Source of the DNA: Pigmentiphaga sp.
Lineage (GTDB): Bacteria > Pseudomonadota > Gammaproteobacteria > Burkholderiales > Burkholderiaceae_B
Length of the DNA: 64,000 nt
Direction of reading: 5' to 3'
Assembly (NCBI GenBank): GCA_023228945.1
Contig: JALOAI010000002.1
Location: 186,001-250,000, forward strand
Shown here in pieces: positions 52,259 through 60,130 of this stretch. Every line of letters starts with the position of its first letter. Position 1 is the stretch's first letter. Below the pieces are notes generated by a model that was given only the letters and a program-made list of their open reading frames with translations, made no database searches and was not told where the DNA came from. A program made the translations under genes and the position numbers.

Positions 52259-52289
52259 GTGACTTCCGCCGGCTCAAACCCGATATAAT
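52259..52289 (+). promoter_or_regulatory. candidate ispB promoter
   Basis: A consensus -10 TATAAT at 52284-52289 is preceded by GTGACT at 52259-52264 (weak -35, 19-bp spacer). It lies 78 bp upstream of the ispB start in the 360-bp rplU/ispB divergent gap; the remainder of that gap shows no gene. Confidence 0.5.
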
Positions 52290-52366
52290 GCAAGATTCGT
52301 TTGGATCGGAGGCCCGCATCTGTCCGGCGGGTTCGGCAGCCTCCGCTCGCCTTCCCAGGAAAGTCC

Positions 52367-53332
52367 TTGAGCCTCCCCGTCCTTATCGAGCCTGTCGCGC
52401 AAGACATGCAAGCCGTGGATAAGATCATCCGCGAACGGCTCAACTCCGAAGTCGTCCTGATCCGCACTATCGGCGATTACATCGTAAAGGCCGGGGGCAA
52501 GCGCATGCGTCCGGCCCTGTTGCTGATGATGGCGCGGGCGCTGGGTTATCAGGGTACCCAGCATCATCTGCTGGCGGCGGTGGTCGAGTTCATTCACACG
52601 GCCACGCTGTTGCACGACGACGTCGTCGACGAGTCCGACATGCGGCGCGGCCGCCAAACCGCCAACGCGGTATTCGGCAACGCCGCCAGCGTCCTGGTGG
52701 GCGACTTCCTCTACTCCCGTACCTTCCAGATGATGGTCGAGTCCGGCAGCCTCGAGATCATGAGCGTCCTGGCCGACGCCACCAACGTGATTGCCGAGGG
52801 GGAAGTGCTGCAACTGCTCAACGTGCACGATCCCGACGTGACCGAAGAGCGTTACATGCATGTCGTGCGCTATAAAACCGCCCGTTTGTTCGAGGCGGCG
52901 GCCCAGGTCGGCGCGCTCTTGGCTTCCTGTGAAGCGCCGGTGGTCGAGCTGGCCGCCGAGTACGGTCGGCGGGTCGGCACGGCCTTTCAATTGATCGACG
53001 ACGTGCTCGACTACAGCGGCGACGCCGAAGCGCTGGGCAAGAATGTGGGCGACGATCTGCGGGAGGGCAAGGCCACGTTGCCCTTGATCCGTGTCATGGA
53101 GGTCGGCTCCCCGGCGCAGCGGCAATTGATCCGCGACGCGATCATCGCGGGCGATGGCGATTTCGACGCGGTGGCCGCGGCCATCCACGGCACAGATGCC
53201 CTCGAGCATACGCGTCTGGCCGCCCAGCGTGAGGCGGCGGCGGCGGCTGCGGCGATCGCCGGCTTTCCGGGCTCCGTTTTCAAATCGGCTATGCTCGACT
53301 TCTGCGCTTTCGCGGTCGACCGCGCGCACTAA
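52367..53332 (+). CDS. ispB: octaprenyl/polyprenyl diphosphate synthase
   Basis: A 321-residue trans-isoprenyl diphosphate synthase. Both Asp-rich motifs are intact: LLHDDVVDESDMRRG and AFQLIDDVLDYSGD, with GGKRMRP. It makes the ubiquinone side chain. The start is judged to be TTG at 52367 with AGGA six bases upstream, because the family N-terminus (SLPVLIEPVAQDMQAVDKIIRE) begins there; ATG at 52406 is the alternative. Confidence 0.95.
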   Translation: MSLPVLIEPVAQDMQAVDKIIRERLNSEVVLIRTIGDYIVKAGGKRMRPALLLMMARALGYQGTQHHLLAAVVEFIHTATLLHDDVVDESDMRRGRQTANAVFGNAASVLVGDFLYSRTFQMMVESGSLEIMSVLADATNVIAEGEVLQLLNVHDPDVTEERYMHVVRYKTARLFEAAAQVGALLASCEAPVVELAAEYGRRVGTAFQLIDDVLDYSGDAEALGKNVGDDLREGKATLPLIRVMEVGSPAQRQLIRDAIIAGDGDFDAVAAAIHGTDALEHTRLAAQREAAAAAAAIAGFPGSVFKSAMLDFCAFAVDRAH

Positions 53333-53460
53333 AACCTTGGCCGGCCGCGAGGCGGCCGGCGATGAGCGTGCAGCCGCGTGGGCGTTGAAAATATCCCAAT
53401 AAAGTCAGGCCGCAGTCGTCCCCGTTTCCGGAGGTTGCTGCGGCGCTCCGGAGGCCGGAC

Positions 53461-54381
53461 ATGAGCGTCGCCCGCAAGCCCCTCGACGGGCTGGCTACGA
53501 GCATCATCATTATTCTGTGTTTCTGCTGGGGTTTGCAGCAGGTGGCCATCAAGGTCGCGGCGCCGGTCATTTCACCCGTCATGCAGATCGGCTTGCGTTC
53601 GGCAATCGCAGGAGCCATGGTGCTGGCCTTCATGGTGTGGCGCGGCATTCCGTTGTTCCGGCGCGATGGCACTTGGTGGCCGGGCCTGCTCTCCGGCGCC
53701 TTGTTCGGCCTGGAGTTTCTGCTGATTGCGATCGGCCTGGGTTACACCAGCGCCTCGCACATGGCGGTGTTCATCTATACCGCGCCGATCTTCACCGCGC
53801 TGGGCCTGCACTTCCGGGTGGCTGGCGAAAAACTGTCGTTGCGCCAGTGGCTGGGCGTCGTGATCGCGTTTGGCGGGGTGCTGGCCGCGTTCGCCGAGGG
53901 GTTGTTCGCCACCTCGGCCGACCAGTATCCCTTGATGTGGCTGGGCGATTTTCTGGGAGTGATGGCCGGCCTGCTCTGGGGGCTCACGACGGTCGTGATC
54001 CGTGCCTCGGCGCTCTCCGAAGCGCCGCCCACCAAAACGCTGATTTACCAATTGGCCATGGCCACGATCATTTTGCTGGCCTTCGCCGTGCTGACGGACA
54101 TCCATCACGTCGGGCCGATGACGCCGCTGGTCTGGAGCAGCCTCATCTTCCAGGTGCTGGTGGTGGGTTTCGCCAGCCTGATGCTGTGGTTCTGGCTGTT
54201 GCGCCATTACCTGGCCTCGCGCGTTTCGGTGTTCACTTTCCTGACTCCGGTGTTTGGCATCGGGCTTGGCGTCTGGCTGCTCGATGAGCCGTTCACGCCA
54301 GGGTTTGCGATTGGCGCGGCACTGATCGTCCTTGGCATCACGTTCGTCAACTGGCCGCAGCGGCGGCGCGAGCGCGGATGA
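53461..54381 (+). CDS. EamA/DMT-family transporter
   Basis: A 306-residue protein with about ten membrane helices in two EamA repeats (IIIILCFCWGLQQVAIKVAAP; GDFLGVMAGLLWGLTTVVIRAS). Drug/metabolite transporter family; substrate not predictable. Its stop overlaps the start of the NrtR-like gene (ATGA), so the two are translationally coupled. Confidence 0.93.
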   Translation: MSVARKPLDGLATSIIIILCFCWGLQQVAIKVAAPVISPVMQIGLRSAIAGAMVLAFMVWRGIPLFRRDGTWWPGLLSGALFGLEFLLIAIGLGYTSASHMAVFIYTAPIFTALGLHFRVAGEKLSLRQWLGVVIAFGGVLAAFAEGLFATSADQYPLMWLGDFLGVMAGLLWGLTTVVIRASALSEAPPTKTLIYQLAMATIILLAFAVLTDIHHVGPMTPLVWSSLIFQVLVVGFASLMLWFWLLRHYLASRVSVFTFLTPVFGIGLGVWLLDEPFTPGFAIGAALIVLGITFVNWPQRRRERG

Positions 54382-55490
54382 CGCCGATGGACTCGTCCGG
54401 CGCGCCCGCCGCCCGTACGCTATCCGTGGATCTGGTGGCGGTGGTGGTGGCCGTCACCGCGGGCGACCCGCGGGTGCTGACCATGCACTCCGTTGCCGAC
54501 TCTTTGACCACGGGCCAAAGCGTAAGCCCCGGCCTTGAGGACGGGGTGAAGCGAGGCAGTCGTTCCCTGGAGCCGAAGGCTCCCCCGAGTGGTGGCGGAG
54601 AAGCTCCGGCCGGGAGGCCGGAGTTCGTCACTCCGCAAGAGGGCGAAGCCTTGCCCGCCGGCCCCTTCGAGCAGGGACACCGCTCACTGCAGTCGGGCCT
54701 GCGCGCCTGGGTGGAACGGCATACGCATCACCCCCTGGGCTACGTCGAGCAGCTTTATACCTTTGCCGATCGCGACCGGGTCGATCCCCGTGGCGAGGCC
54801 AGCCAGGTGATGTCGATCAGCTATTTGGCCCTGAGTCGCGAAGCGGCCAGCGCGCCCGACGTGGCGACCGAATGGCAGCCCTGGTACCGCTACTTTCCAT
54901 GGGAAGACTGGCGCGCCGGCCCTCCGCCCATGATCGAAACGCAGATCGCGCCGGGCTTGCGGGCCTGGGTGGCCGAGGCCCGCGACGAAGAGCAGCGCTG
55001 GCTGCGCGAGCAGCGGGTGTCGCTCACCTTCGGGCTGGCCGATTCGGCCTGGAATGAAGATCTCGTGCTGCAACGCTACGAACTGCTATTCGAAACCGGC
55101 CTGGTGCAAGAGGCCTGGCGCCATCGCCGTCTGCCGCCGCCCGGCGGCTTGCCGGAGGGGCAGCCCATGTGCCAGGATTACCGCCGCATCCTGGCCACCG
55201 GGATGGCCCGGCTGCGGGCCAAGATCAAGTACCGGCCGGTGGTGTTCGAACTGATGCCGCCCGAGTTCACCCTGCTCCAATTGCAGCAGACGGTGGAGGC
55301 GCTGGCGGGGCGCAGCCTGCACAAGCAGAACTTCCGCCGTTTGATCGAGCAGCAGGAGCTCGTGGAAGATACCGGCCGGCAGCAGGCCGGCGCAGCGGGG
55401 CGGCCCGCCAAGCTGTTCCGCTTCCGGCGGGGCGTCATGCTCGAACGCGCCATCGCGGGAAGCAAACTCCCCTTGGCAAGAACCTTGTGA
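54378..55490 (+). CDS. NrtR-like Nudix/winged-helix protein with internal insert
   Basis: A 370-residue protein. Residues 1-43 and 92 to about 215 form a Nudix-like fold (VDLVAVVVAVTAGDPRVLTM; GYVEQLYTFADRDR), without a canonical Nudix box, and the C-terminal 140 residues a winged helix (KYRPVVFELMPPEFTLLQLQQTVEAL, KQNFRRLI). NrtR regulators sense ADP-ribose and control NAD genes. Residues about 44-91 (SPGLEDGVKRGSRSLEPKAPP and on) are foreign to the fold and coincide with the palindromic element at 54530-54640. Effect on activity is unknown. Confidence 0.85.
   Translation: MTPMDSSGAPAARTLSVDLVAVVVAVTAGDPRVLTMHSVADSLTTGQSVSPGLEDGVKRGSRSLEPKAPPSGGGEAPAGRPEFVTPQEGEALPAGPFEQGHRSLQSGLRAWVERHTHHPLGYVEQLYTFADRDRVDPRGEASQVMSISYLALSREAASAPDVATEWQPWYRYFPWEDWRAGPPPMIETQIAPGLRAWVAEARDEEQRWLREQRVSLTFGLADSAWNEDLVLQRYELLFETGLVQEAWRHRRLPPPGGLPEGQPMCQDYRRILATGMARLRAKIKYRPVVFELMPPEFTLLQLQQTVEALAGRSLHKQNFRRLIEQQELVEDTGRQQAGAAGRPAKLFRFRRGVMLERAIAGSKLPLARTL
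54530..54640. repeat. palindrome-rich element inserted in frame in the NrtR-like gene
   Basis: Contains GGAGCC-GAA-GGCTCC (54569-54583) and CTCCGGCC-GGGA-GGCCGGAG (54604-54623), both perfect, plus GCCCCG...CGGGGT at the left end. The insert keeps the frame open. A decayed relative lies at 36766-36880. The hairpin-rich ends recall IS200/IS605-type or REP/MITE sequences, but no transposase is present. Confidence 0.7.
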
Positions 55491-55513
55491 ACTTTTTTTT
55501 GAGCTGCTATACT
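55485..55513 (+). promoter_or_regulatory. tRNA-Pro promoter
   Basis: TTGTGA (55485-55490), 17-bp spacer, TATACT (55508-55513). The -35 overlaps the stop codon of the preceding gene; transcription would begin about 38 bp before the tRNA. Confidence 0.7.
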
Positions 55514-55557
55514 CGCGCTCTTTGCAGCAATGCAGAGCCGAAGTGGCGCAAGCCCAT

Positions 55558-55634
<77 letters not shown>

Positions 55635-55680
55635 TTCATTTGGTCGATCCCGGTTGCCTCGCGGCAATCGTGCCAACAAA

Positions 55681-55715
55681 GCCGACAACCACCATTACGT
55701 GTTGTCGGCTTTTTT
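55681..55715 (+). terminator. intrinsic terminator of tRNA-Pro
   Basis: GCCGACAAC/GTTGTCGGC with an 11-nt loop followed by six T. Very similar arms recur in the terminator at 56455. Confidence 0.88.
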
Positions 55716-55828
55716 GCGTGCGTTCTTGGCGGCCACCTTGGGTATCATGGCAAGTTGGATTTTTGTGCCGGCAGGCGGCGAGCTTCGGCAGCTTTCATTC
55801 AAGCATCTCAGAGGGCGGGACAATTGCC

Positions 55829-56365
55829 ATGGTGTCGTTGCAGGAACAACTGTTAAAGGCGGGGCTGACCGACCAGAAGAAGGTCAAGCGGGTCAACCAG
55901 GCCAAAAGCCAGCAAAAGAAGATCGAGCGTCGCACGGGCACGCAAAGCGTGGACGAGGCACGCCTGGCCGCACTCGAAGTGCAGCAACAGAAGCGCGAGG
56001 CCGTCCGCGAACTCAATGCGAAACGCGACGCCGAGGCCCGAAAAAAAGCCATTCAGGCGCAGATCGTGCAGATGGTGCAACAAAGCCGCCAGGGCCGCGG
56101 CGGTGGCGACATCGCCTACAACTTTGTCTTTGGCAACAAAATCCAACGCATTCATGTCTCCGCCGCGGTGCAATCGCAGCTGGCGGCGGGGCAGCTGGTC
56201 ATCGTCCGCCTCGGCGAGGCCACCGAATTGGTGCCCAGGGTGGTGGCCGACAAAATCGCCGAACGTGACCCATCGATCGTGATTCGCGTGAAAAAGTCGG
56301 AGGTACAGCCCGCCGAGGACGATCCCTATGCCGACTACAAGATTCCGGATGATTTCACGTGGTAA
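55829..56365 (+). CDS. DUF2058 (YaiL-like) nucleoprotein/polysomal-associated protein
   Basis: A 178-residue protein: Lys/Arg/Gln-rich coiled coil for the first 95 residues (SLQEQLLKAGLTDQKKVKRV) and a compact C-terminal domain ending DPYADYKIPDDFTW. DUF2058 proteins include E. coli YaiL; the role is not well defined. Start at the ATG after GAGGGCGGG; the frame remains open upstream through non-coding sequence. Confidence 0.88.
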   Translation: MVSLQEQLLKAGLTDQKKVKRVNQAKSQQKKIERRTGTQSVDEARLAALEVQQQKREAVRELNAKRDAEARKKAIQAQIVQMVQQSRQGRGGGDIAYNFVFGNKIQRIHVSAAVQSQLAAGQLVIVRLGEATELVPRVVADKIAERDPSIVIRVKKSEVQPAEDDPYADYKIPDDFTW

Positions 56366-56454
56366 GGAATAATGCTGGGGCCGGCTTGCCGGCGAACTAA
56401 CACCAGAATCCCTCACTGAAAATTTGCGCCAGCCTCCCCAGGCGCAAGACCAAG

Positions 56455-56493
56455 GCCGACAAACACACTGCCGTGTTGTCGGCTTTTTTTTTT
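56455..56493 (+). terminator. intrinsic terminator of the DUF2058 gene
   Basis: GCCGACAA/TTGTCGGC, extended by CAC/GTG with one bulged A, followed by ten T. Ninety bases after the stop. Confidence 0.9.
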
Positions 56494-56515
56494 GCCGCCG
56501 GGCCGCCCCCAAGGC

Positions 56516-56575
56516 AAAAAGCCCCATTGGGGGGCAGCGCCGCCGCGTTAGCGGCAAGCGTGGGGGCCTTTTTTT
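56516..56575. repeat. GC-rich intergenic repeat/terminator
   Basis: AAAAAGCCCC...GGGGGCCTTTTTTT encloses GCCGC-CGCGTTA-GCGGC. This REP-like layout is common in Alcaligenaceae intergenic regions and can terminate transcription on both strands. Nothing else is seen between 56576 and the promoter at 56701. Confidence 0.65.
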
Positions 56576-56700
56576 GCGTGGATTTGTGTCGGCTCGCTCT
56601 CGGGATAAAGACGGGAAAGTGCCACCGACATCGCGGCGGGCGTGGCGCCTTTCTATGGATTGCGGCGAGTCCCGGGTTTGTCTGAGTGGCGAGGCGGGTG

Positions 56701-56735
56701 TTTGCACCATGGGCTTAAGTTCGTATAATGAACTT
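56701..56735 (+). promoter_or_regulatory. promoter with overlapping palindromic operator, Rieske cluster
   Basis: TTTGCA (56701-56706), 17-bp spacer, TATAAT (56724-56729). The -10 is centred in the perfect palindrome AAGTTC-GTATAAT-GAACTT (56717-56735). It lies 50 bp before the oxygenase start. A repressor or regulator such as the cluster's IclR protein could bind here; that link is inference. Confidence 0.6.
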
Positions 56736-56784
56736 GAATGTCATGTAGCGAACAGCCGGCTGACGGCGAGTGGGGACGATCGAG

Positions 56785-58059
56785 ATGAATGCGGAAATGG
56801 CGGAAATCCTGGTGCGCACCGGTCCGGGTACGCCCATGGGCGAACTGATGCGGCGCTACTGGGTGCCGGTGGTGTTGTCAAAGGAAATTGCGGAACCCGA
56901 TGGGCCGCAGCTGCGGGTGCAGGTGTTGGGCGAAAAGCTGTTGGCGTTCCGGGACACCGAAGGCCAGCCTGGCTTGATCGACGAGTTCTGTTCGCACCGG
57001 GGCGTGTCGCTTTACTTCGGCCGCAACGAAGAGGGCGGCATCCGCTGCGCCTACCATGGCGTCAAGTTCGACCGCCTGGGACGCTGCGTCGACGTACCGT
57101 CGTCGCCGCAGGCCTGTGCCCACATGCACATCAAAGGCTATCCCTGTGTCGAGCGCGGCGGGGTGGTATGGGCATACCTGGGGCCCGCCAGCGAGCAACC
57201 GCCGGCACCCGAGCTGGAATGGTGTTTATTGCCGCCAGAGCACGTGTTCGTGTCGCGGCGGCTGCAGGAGTGCAACTATCTGCAGGCCATGGAGGGCGGC
57301 ATCGACACCAGCCATGTGTCCTTTGTACATCGCTACGAGGTGGATACCGACCCGATGCACCAGGGCTGCAAGGCTCTTGATTACATCAAGGCCGACGGCA
57401 ACGTGGTGTTCGAGATCGAGCAAACCGATTTTGGCCTGACGCTGTTCGGCCGCCGCAACGGCGAGCCGGATTCCTATTACTGGCGCGTCACGCAATGGCT
57501 GTTTCCGTGGTTCACGCTGATACCGCCTTTTGGCGAGCATTCGCTGGCGGGCCATGTCTGGGTGCCGATCGATGACCACCATTGCTGGGCCTGGAGCATC
57601 AATTTTCATCCCGACAAGCCGCTGTCGGACGAAGAGCGGCAGGCGATGGCCGACGGCAAGGGCATCCACGTCGAATACGAAGCGCCGGACAGCTTCCGGC
57701 CCAAGGCCAACCGCGACAACGACTATCTGCTCGATCGAGTCGCCCAGAAAGAGGGGCGCAGCTATAGCGGCGTCATGGGTTTCGCCATGCAGGATGCCTC
57801 GCTGCAGGAAAGCATGGGGCCGATCCAGAATCACCAGGCCGAGCGGCTGCTGCCAACCGACCGGGCCATCGTCATGGCGCGGCGCATGCTGTACCAGGCG
57901 GCGCTCGACCTTCAGCAAGACAAAGCCCCGCCGGCGCTCGACACGGCCGCGCAGCGCGTGCGCGCGGCCGGCGTGCTGCTGCCGCGGGACGCGGACCCGA
58001 TGGCCTGGGCACGCGCGCATCTGGCCGACGGGCTGGATGCTCCCGTGCACTCGCTCTAA
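56785..58059 (+). CDS. Rieske non-haem iron oxygenase, oxygenase component
   Basis: A 424-residue aromatic-ring hydroxylase/demethylase-type alpha subunit. Rieske ligands Cys69-x-His71 (EFCSHRG) and Cys88-x2-His91 (CAYHG); catalytic iron site MEGGIDTSHVSFVH with His177 and His182 and bridging Asp174. Closest in layout to phthalate 4,5-dioxygenase-like monocomponent oxygenases. No reductase gene is adjacent. Start ATG at 56785 chosen over the GTG at 56770. First gene of a Bug-SDR-IclR cluster. Confidence 0.92.
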   Translation: MNAEMAEILVRTGPGTPMGELMRRYWVPVVLSKEIAEPDGPQLRVQVLGEKLLAFRDTEGQPGLIDEFCSHRGVSLYFGRNEEGGIRCAYHGVKFDRLGRCVDVPSSPQACAHMHIKGYPCVERGGVVWAYLGPASEQPPAPELEWCLLPPEHVFVSRRLQECNYLQAMEGGIDTSHVSFVHRYEVDTDPMHQGCKALDYIKADGNVVFEIEQTDFGLTLFGRRNGEPDSYYWRVTQWLFPWFTLIPPFGEHSLAGHVWVPIDDHHCWAWSINFHPDKPLSDEERQAMADGKGIHVEYEAPDSFRPKANRDNDYLLDRVAQKEGRSYSGVMGFAMQDASLQESMGPIQNHQAERLLPTDRAIVMARRMLYQAALDLQQDKAPPALDTAAQRVRAAGVLLPRDADPMAWARAHLADGLDAPVHSL

Positions 58060-58080
58060 ACCCGGGCGCTGACCAAGCAA

Positions 58081-58200
58081 CGAGTCTCGTCCTTCGGGAC
58101 GAGGCCGAGCGGGGACTCCCGGCTTGACCGCCGGAAGGCCAAAGCCGTTCAGGGCCGGCGGGACGGAACGAGGCTTCCGGTCTGGCCGGCGAATACCAAA
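58081..58200. repeat. palindrome-rich intergenic stretch
   Basis: CTCGTCC-TTCG-GGACGAG (58086-58103) has a UUCG tetraloop and may end the oxygenase transcript; further GC palindromes follow (CCGGC...GCCGG). It resembles the other hairpin-rich elements of the window in style but a clear alignment was not found. It fills the 181-bp gap between oxygenase and Bug genes. Confidence 0.45.
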
Positions 58201-58240
58201 GCGTCCGCAAAGGGCGCCTCAAACACAAGGAGACAACGTC

Positions 58241-59221
58241 ATGATCCGAATGAACATACGCCCCTGGCTCGCCGGCATTGCCGCGGCCGGCGCGCTCTGC
58301 GGCGCGCCGCTGCAAGCCGCCGAATGGGCGCCCAGCCAGCCGGTGCACATTATCGTGCCGATCACGGGCAGCACGAACGATCTGCTGGCACGATTGATGG
58401 CGCCGCATCTCGAACAGATCATGGGCCAGCCCTTCATCGTCGAGAACCGTCCGGGAGCGGGAGGCAACATCGGCGCCGATTACGTGGCGCGTGCCACCCC
58501 CGACGGCCATACCTTGCTGATCGGCTACAACGGGCCGATAGCGATCAACAAGTCGCTGTTCTCGCGCCTGCCCTACGACCCGCAGAAGGATCTCGCGCCC
58601 ATCTCCCTGGCGGTCATGTCGCCGCAATACCTGGTCGTGCGCTCCGATCTGCCGGTGTCGTCGGTCGACGAACTCGTCCGCTATGCCAAAGAACACCCCG
58701 GCGAACTCTCGTATGGCTCGGTGGCGGTGGGCAGCGCTTCGCACCTGACGATGGAGATGCTGAAGCTGGCGGCCGGCATCGACATCGTGCATGTGCCGTA
58801 CAAAGGTGCGGCGCCGGCGCTGGTCGACCTCGTGGCCGGCAACGTCGATGTCGCCTTCATGGTGCCGGGCAATGTCCAGCCCTATATGGCCGACGGCCGC
58901 TTGCGCGCCATCGCCTCCTCCGGACTCAAGCGCTTTGCCAGCACGCCCGATGTGCCCACGGTGGCCGAGTCGGGCTTCCCGGACTTCAACGCCGTATCCT
59001 GGATCGGCCTGCTGGCTCCCGGTGGCACGCCGCCCGAGATCATCGAGCGCTATAACCAGGCGGTGGTTCGCGTGTTGCACATGCCCGAGGTGCGCCAGCG
59101 GCTGGAAGATATCGAGTTCGATGTCGTTGCCACCAGTTCGGGCGAGTTCGCCGAGTGGATCGCCCAGGAGATTCCGCGCTGGGGCCAGGTGATCGAGGCC
59201 ACCGGCGCGCGAGTGGACTGA
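58241..59221 (+). CDS. Bug/TctC-family receptor
   Basis: A 326-residue periplasmic binding protein: signal peptide ending PLQAA, then QPVHIIVPITGSTNDLLARLM, VENRPGAGGNIGADYVA and VHVPYKGAAPALVDL. AAGGAGA precedes the ATG. It probably captures the aromatic or carboxylate substrate of the adjoining oxygenase and dehydrogenase. Confidence 0.95.
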   Translation: MIRMNIRPWLAGIAAAGALCGAPLQAAEWAPSQPVHIIVPITGSTNDLLARLMAPHLEQIMGQPFIVENRPGAGGNIGADYVARATPDGHTLLIGYNGPIAINKSLFSRLPYDPQKDLAPISLAVMSPQYLVVRSDLPVSSVDELVRYAKEHPGELSYGSVAVGSASHLTMEMLKLAAGIDIVHVPYKGAAPALVDLVAGNVDVAFMVPGNVQPYMADGRLRAIASSGLKRFASTPDVPTVAESGFPDFNAVSWIGLLAPGGTPPEIIERYNQAVVRVLHMPEVRQRLEDIEFDVVATSSGEFAEWIAQEIPRWGQVIEATGARVD

Positions 59222-59295
59222 GTTTTCACGTGAGCGAGCGGGGTCTTTCATCAAGGGTGGCGGTAACCGCCATAATCATTAGGGGAGTATGACGG

Positions 59296-60060
59296 ATGCG
59301 CTTGAACGGAAAGGCCGCGCTCATCACCGGTGGCGGCGCCGGCATCGGTGCGGCAACGGCACGCCTGTTTTGCCGCGAAGGGGCGGCGGTCATGCTGGTG
59401 GACGCCGATGGCGAGGCGCTGGCGCGAACGCTGGCGGCGTTGCGGGCCGAGGGCCGCCGCGCCGCCGGCAAGGTGGCCGACGTGGCCATGGCCGCTGAAG
59501 CCGCCGAGGCCGTGGCCGAGGCCGTGGGGCAATTCGGCGGCCTCGACGTCCTCGTCAATAACGCCGCCCTGCGGCGCTACAAAACGATGGACCAAACGAC
59601 GCCGCAGGATTGGCAGGACATTGCCGCCGTCAACCTCGCCGGGGTCGCCAACTATTGCCGGGCGGCCCTGCCGGCCTTGCGCGCGTCGGGGCGTGGCGCC
59701 ATCGTCAACGTGTCGTCGTGCTATGCCGCCACCGGGCGGCGGAACATGGGGCTCTATGATGCCACCAAGGCGGGCCAGCTCGCCATGACCCGCACCCTGG
59801 CGTTCGAGGAAGCGGAGCACGGCGTACGCGTCAATGCGGTCTGCCCGGGGTCGACCTTCACCGATTTCCACAAGGAGCGGGCGCGGGCGGCGGGCAAGCC
59901 CGAAGCCATGCTGCGGCAGGAGCGACAAACCACCTCCTTGCTGGGCCGCTGGGCCGAGCCCGACGAGATCGCCCACCCCATCCTGTGGCTGGCGTCGGAC
60001 GAAGCCTCGTTCATCACCGGCACGCAGTTGATGGTGGATGGCGGCCTGTCCGCGATGTAA
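59296..60060 (+). CDS. short-chain dehydrogenase/reductase
   Basis: A 254-residue classical SDR: TGGGAGIG (residues 11-18) for the dinucleotide, NNA at 88-90, catalytic Ser141, Tyr154 and Lys158 (YDATK). Fits the second oxidation step after the Rieske oxygenase. 74 bp downstream of the Bug gene and followed by the IclR gene. Confidence 0.94.
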   Translation: MRLNGKAALITGGGAGIGAATARLFCREGAAVMLVDADGEALARTLAALRAEGRRAAGKVADVAMAAEAAEAVAEAVGQFGGLDVLVNNAALRRYKTMDQTTPQDWQDIAAVNLAGVANYCRAALPALRASGRGAIVNVSSCYAATGRRNMGLYDATKAGQLAMTRTLAFEEAEHGVRVNAVCPGSTFTDFHKERARAAGKPEAMLRQERQTTSLLGRWAEPDEIAHPILWLASDEASFITGTQLMVDGGLSAM

Positions 60061-60130
60061 TCGCTCGGGGCCGAAGACGAGGCGGCACCGTTACAATCCG
60101 GGCTGATGATTTCGCTTTCGGGAGCGCCGC

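Noticed and set aside
57872..59254. 460-residue minus-strand frame opposite the Bug gene
   Set aside because: Shadow of the Bug receptor and the oxygenase 3' end; His/Arg/Gly-rich with no motifs.
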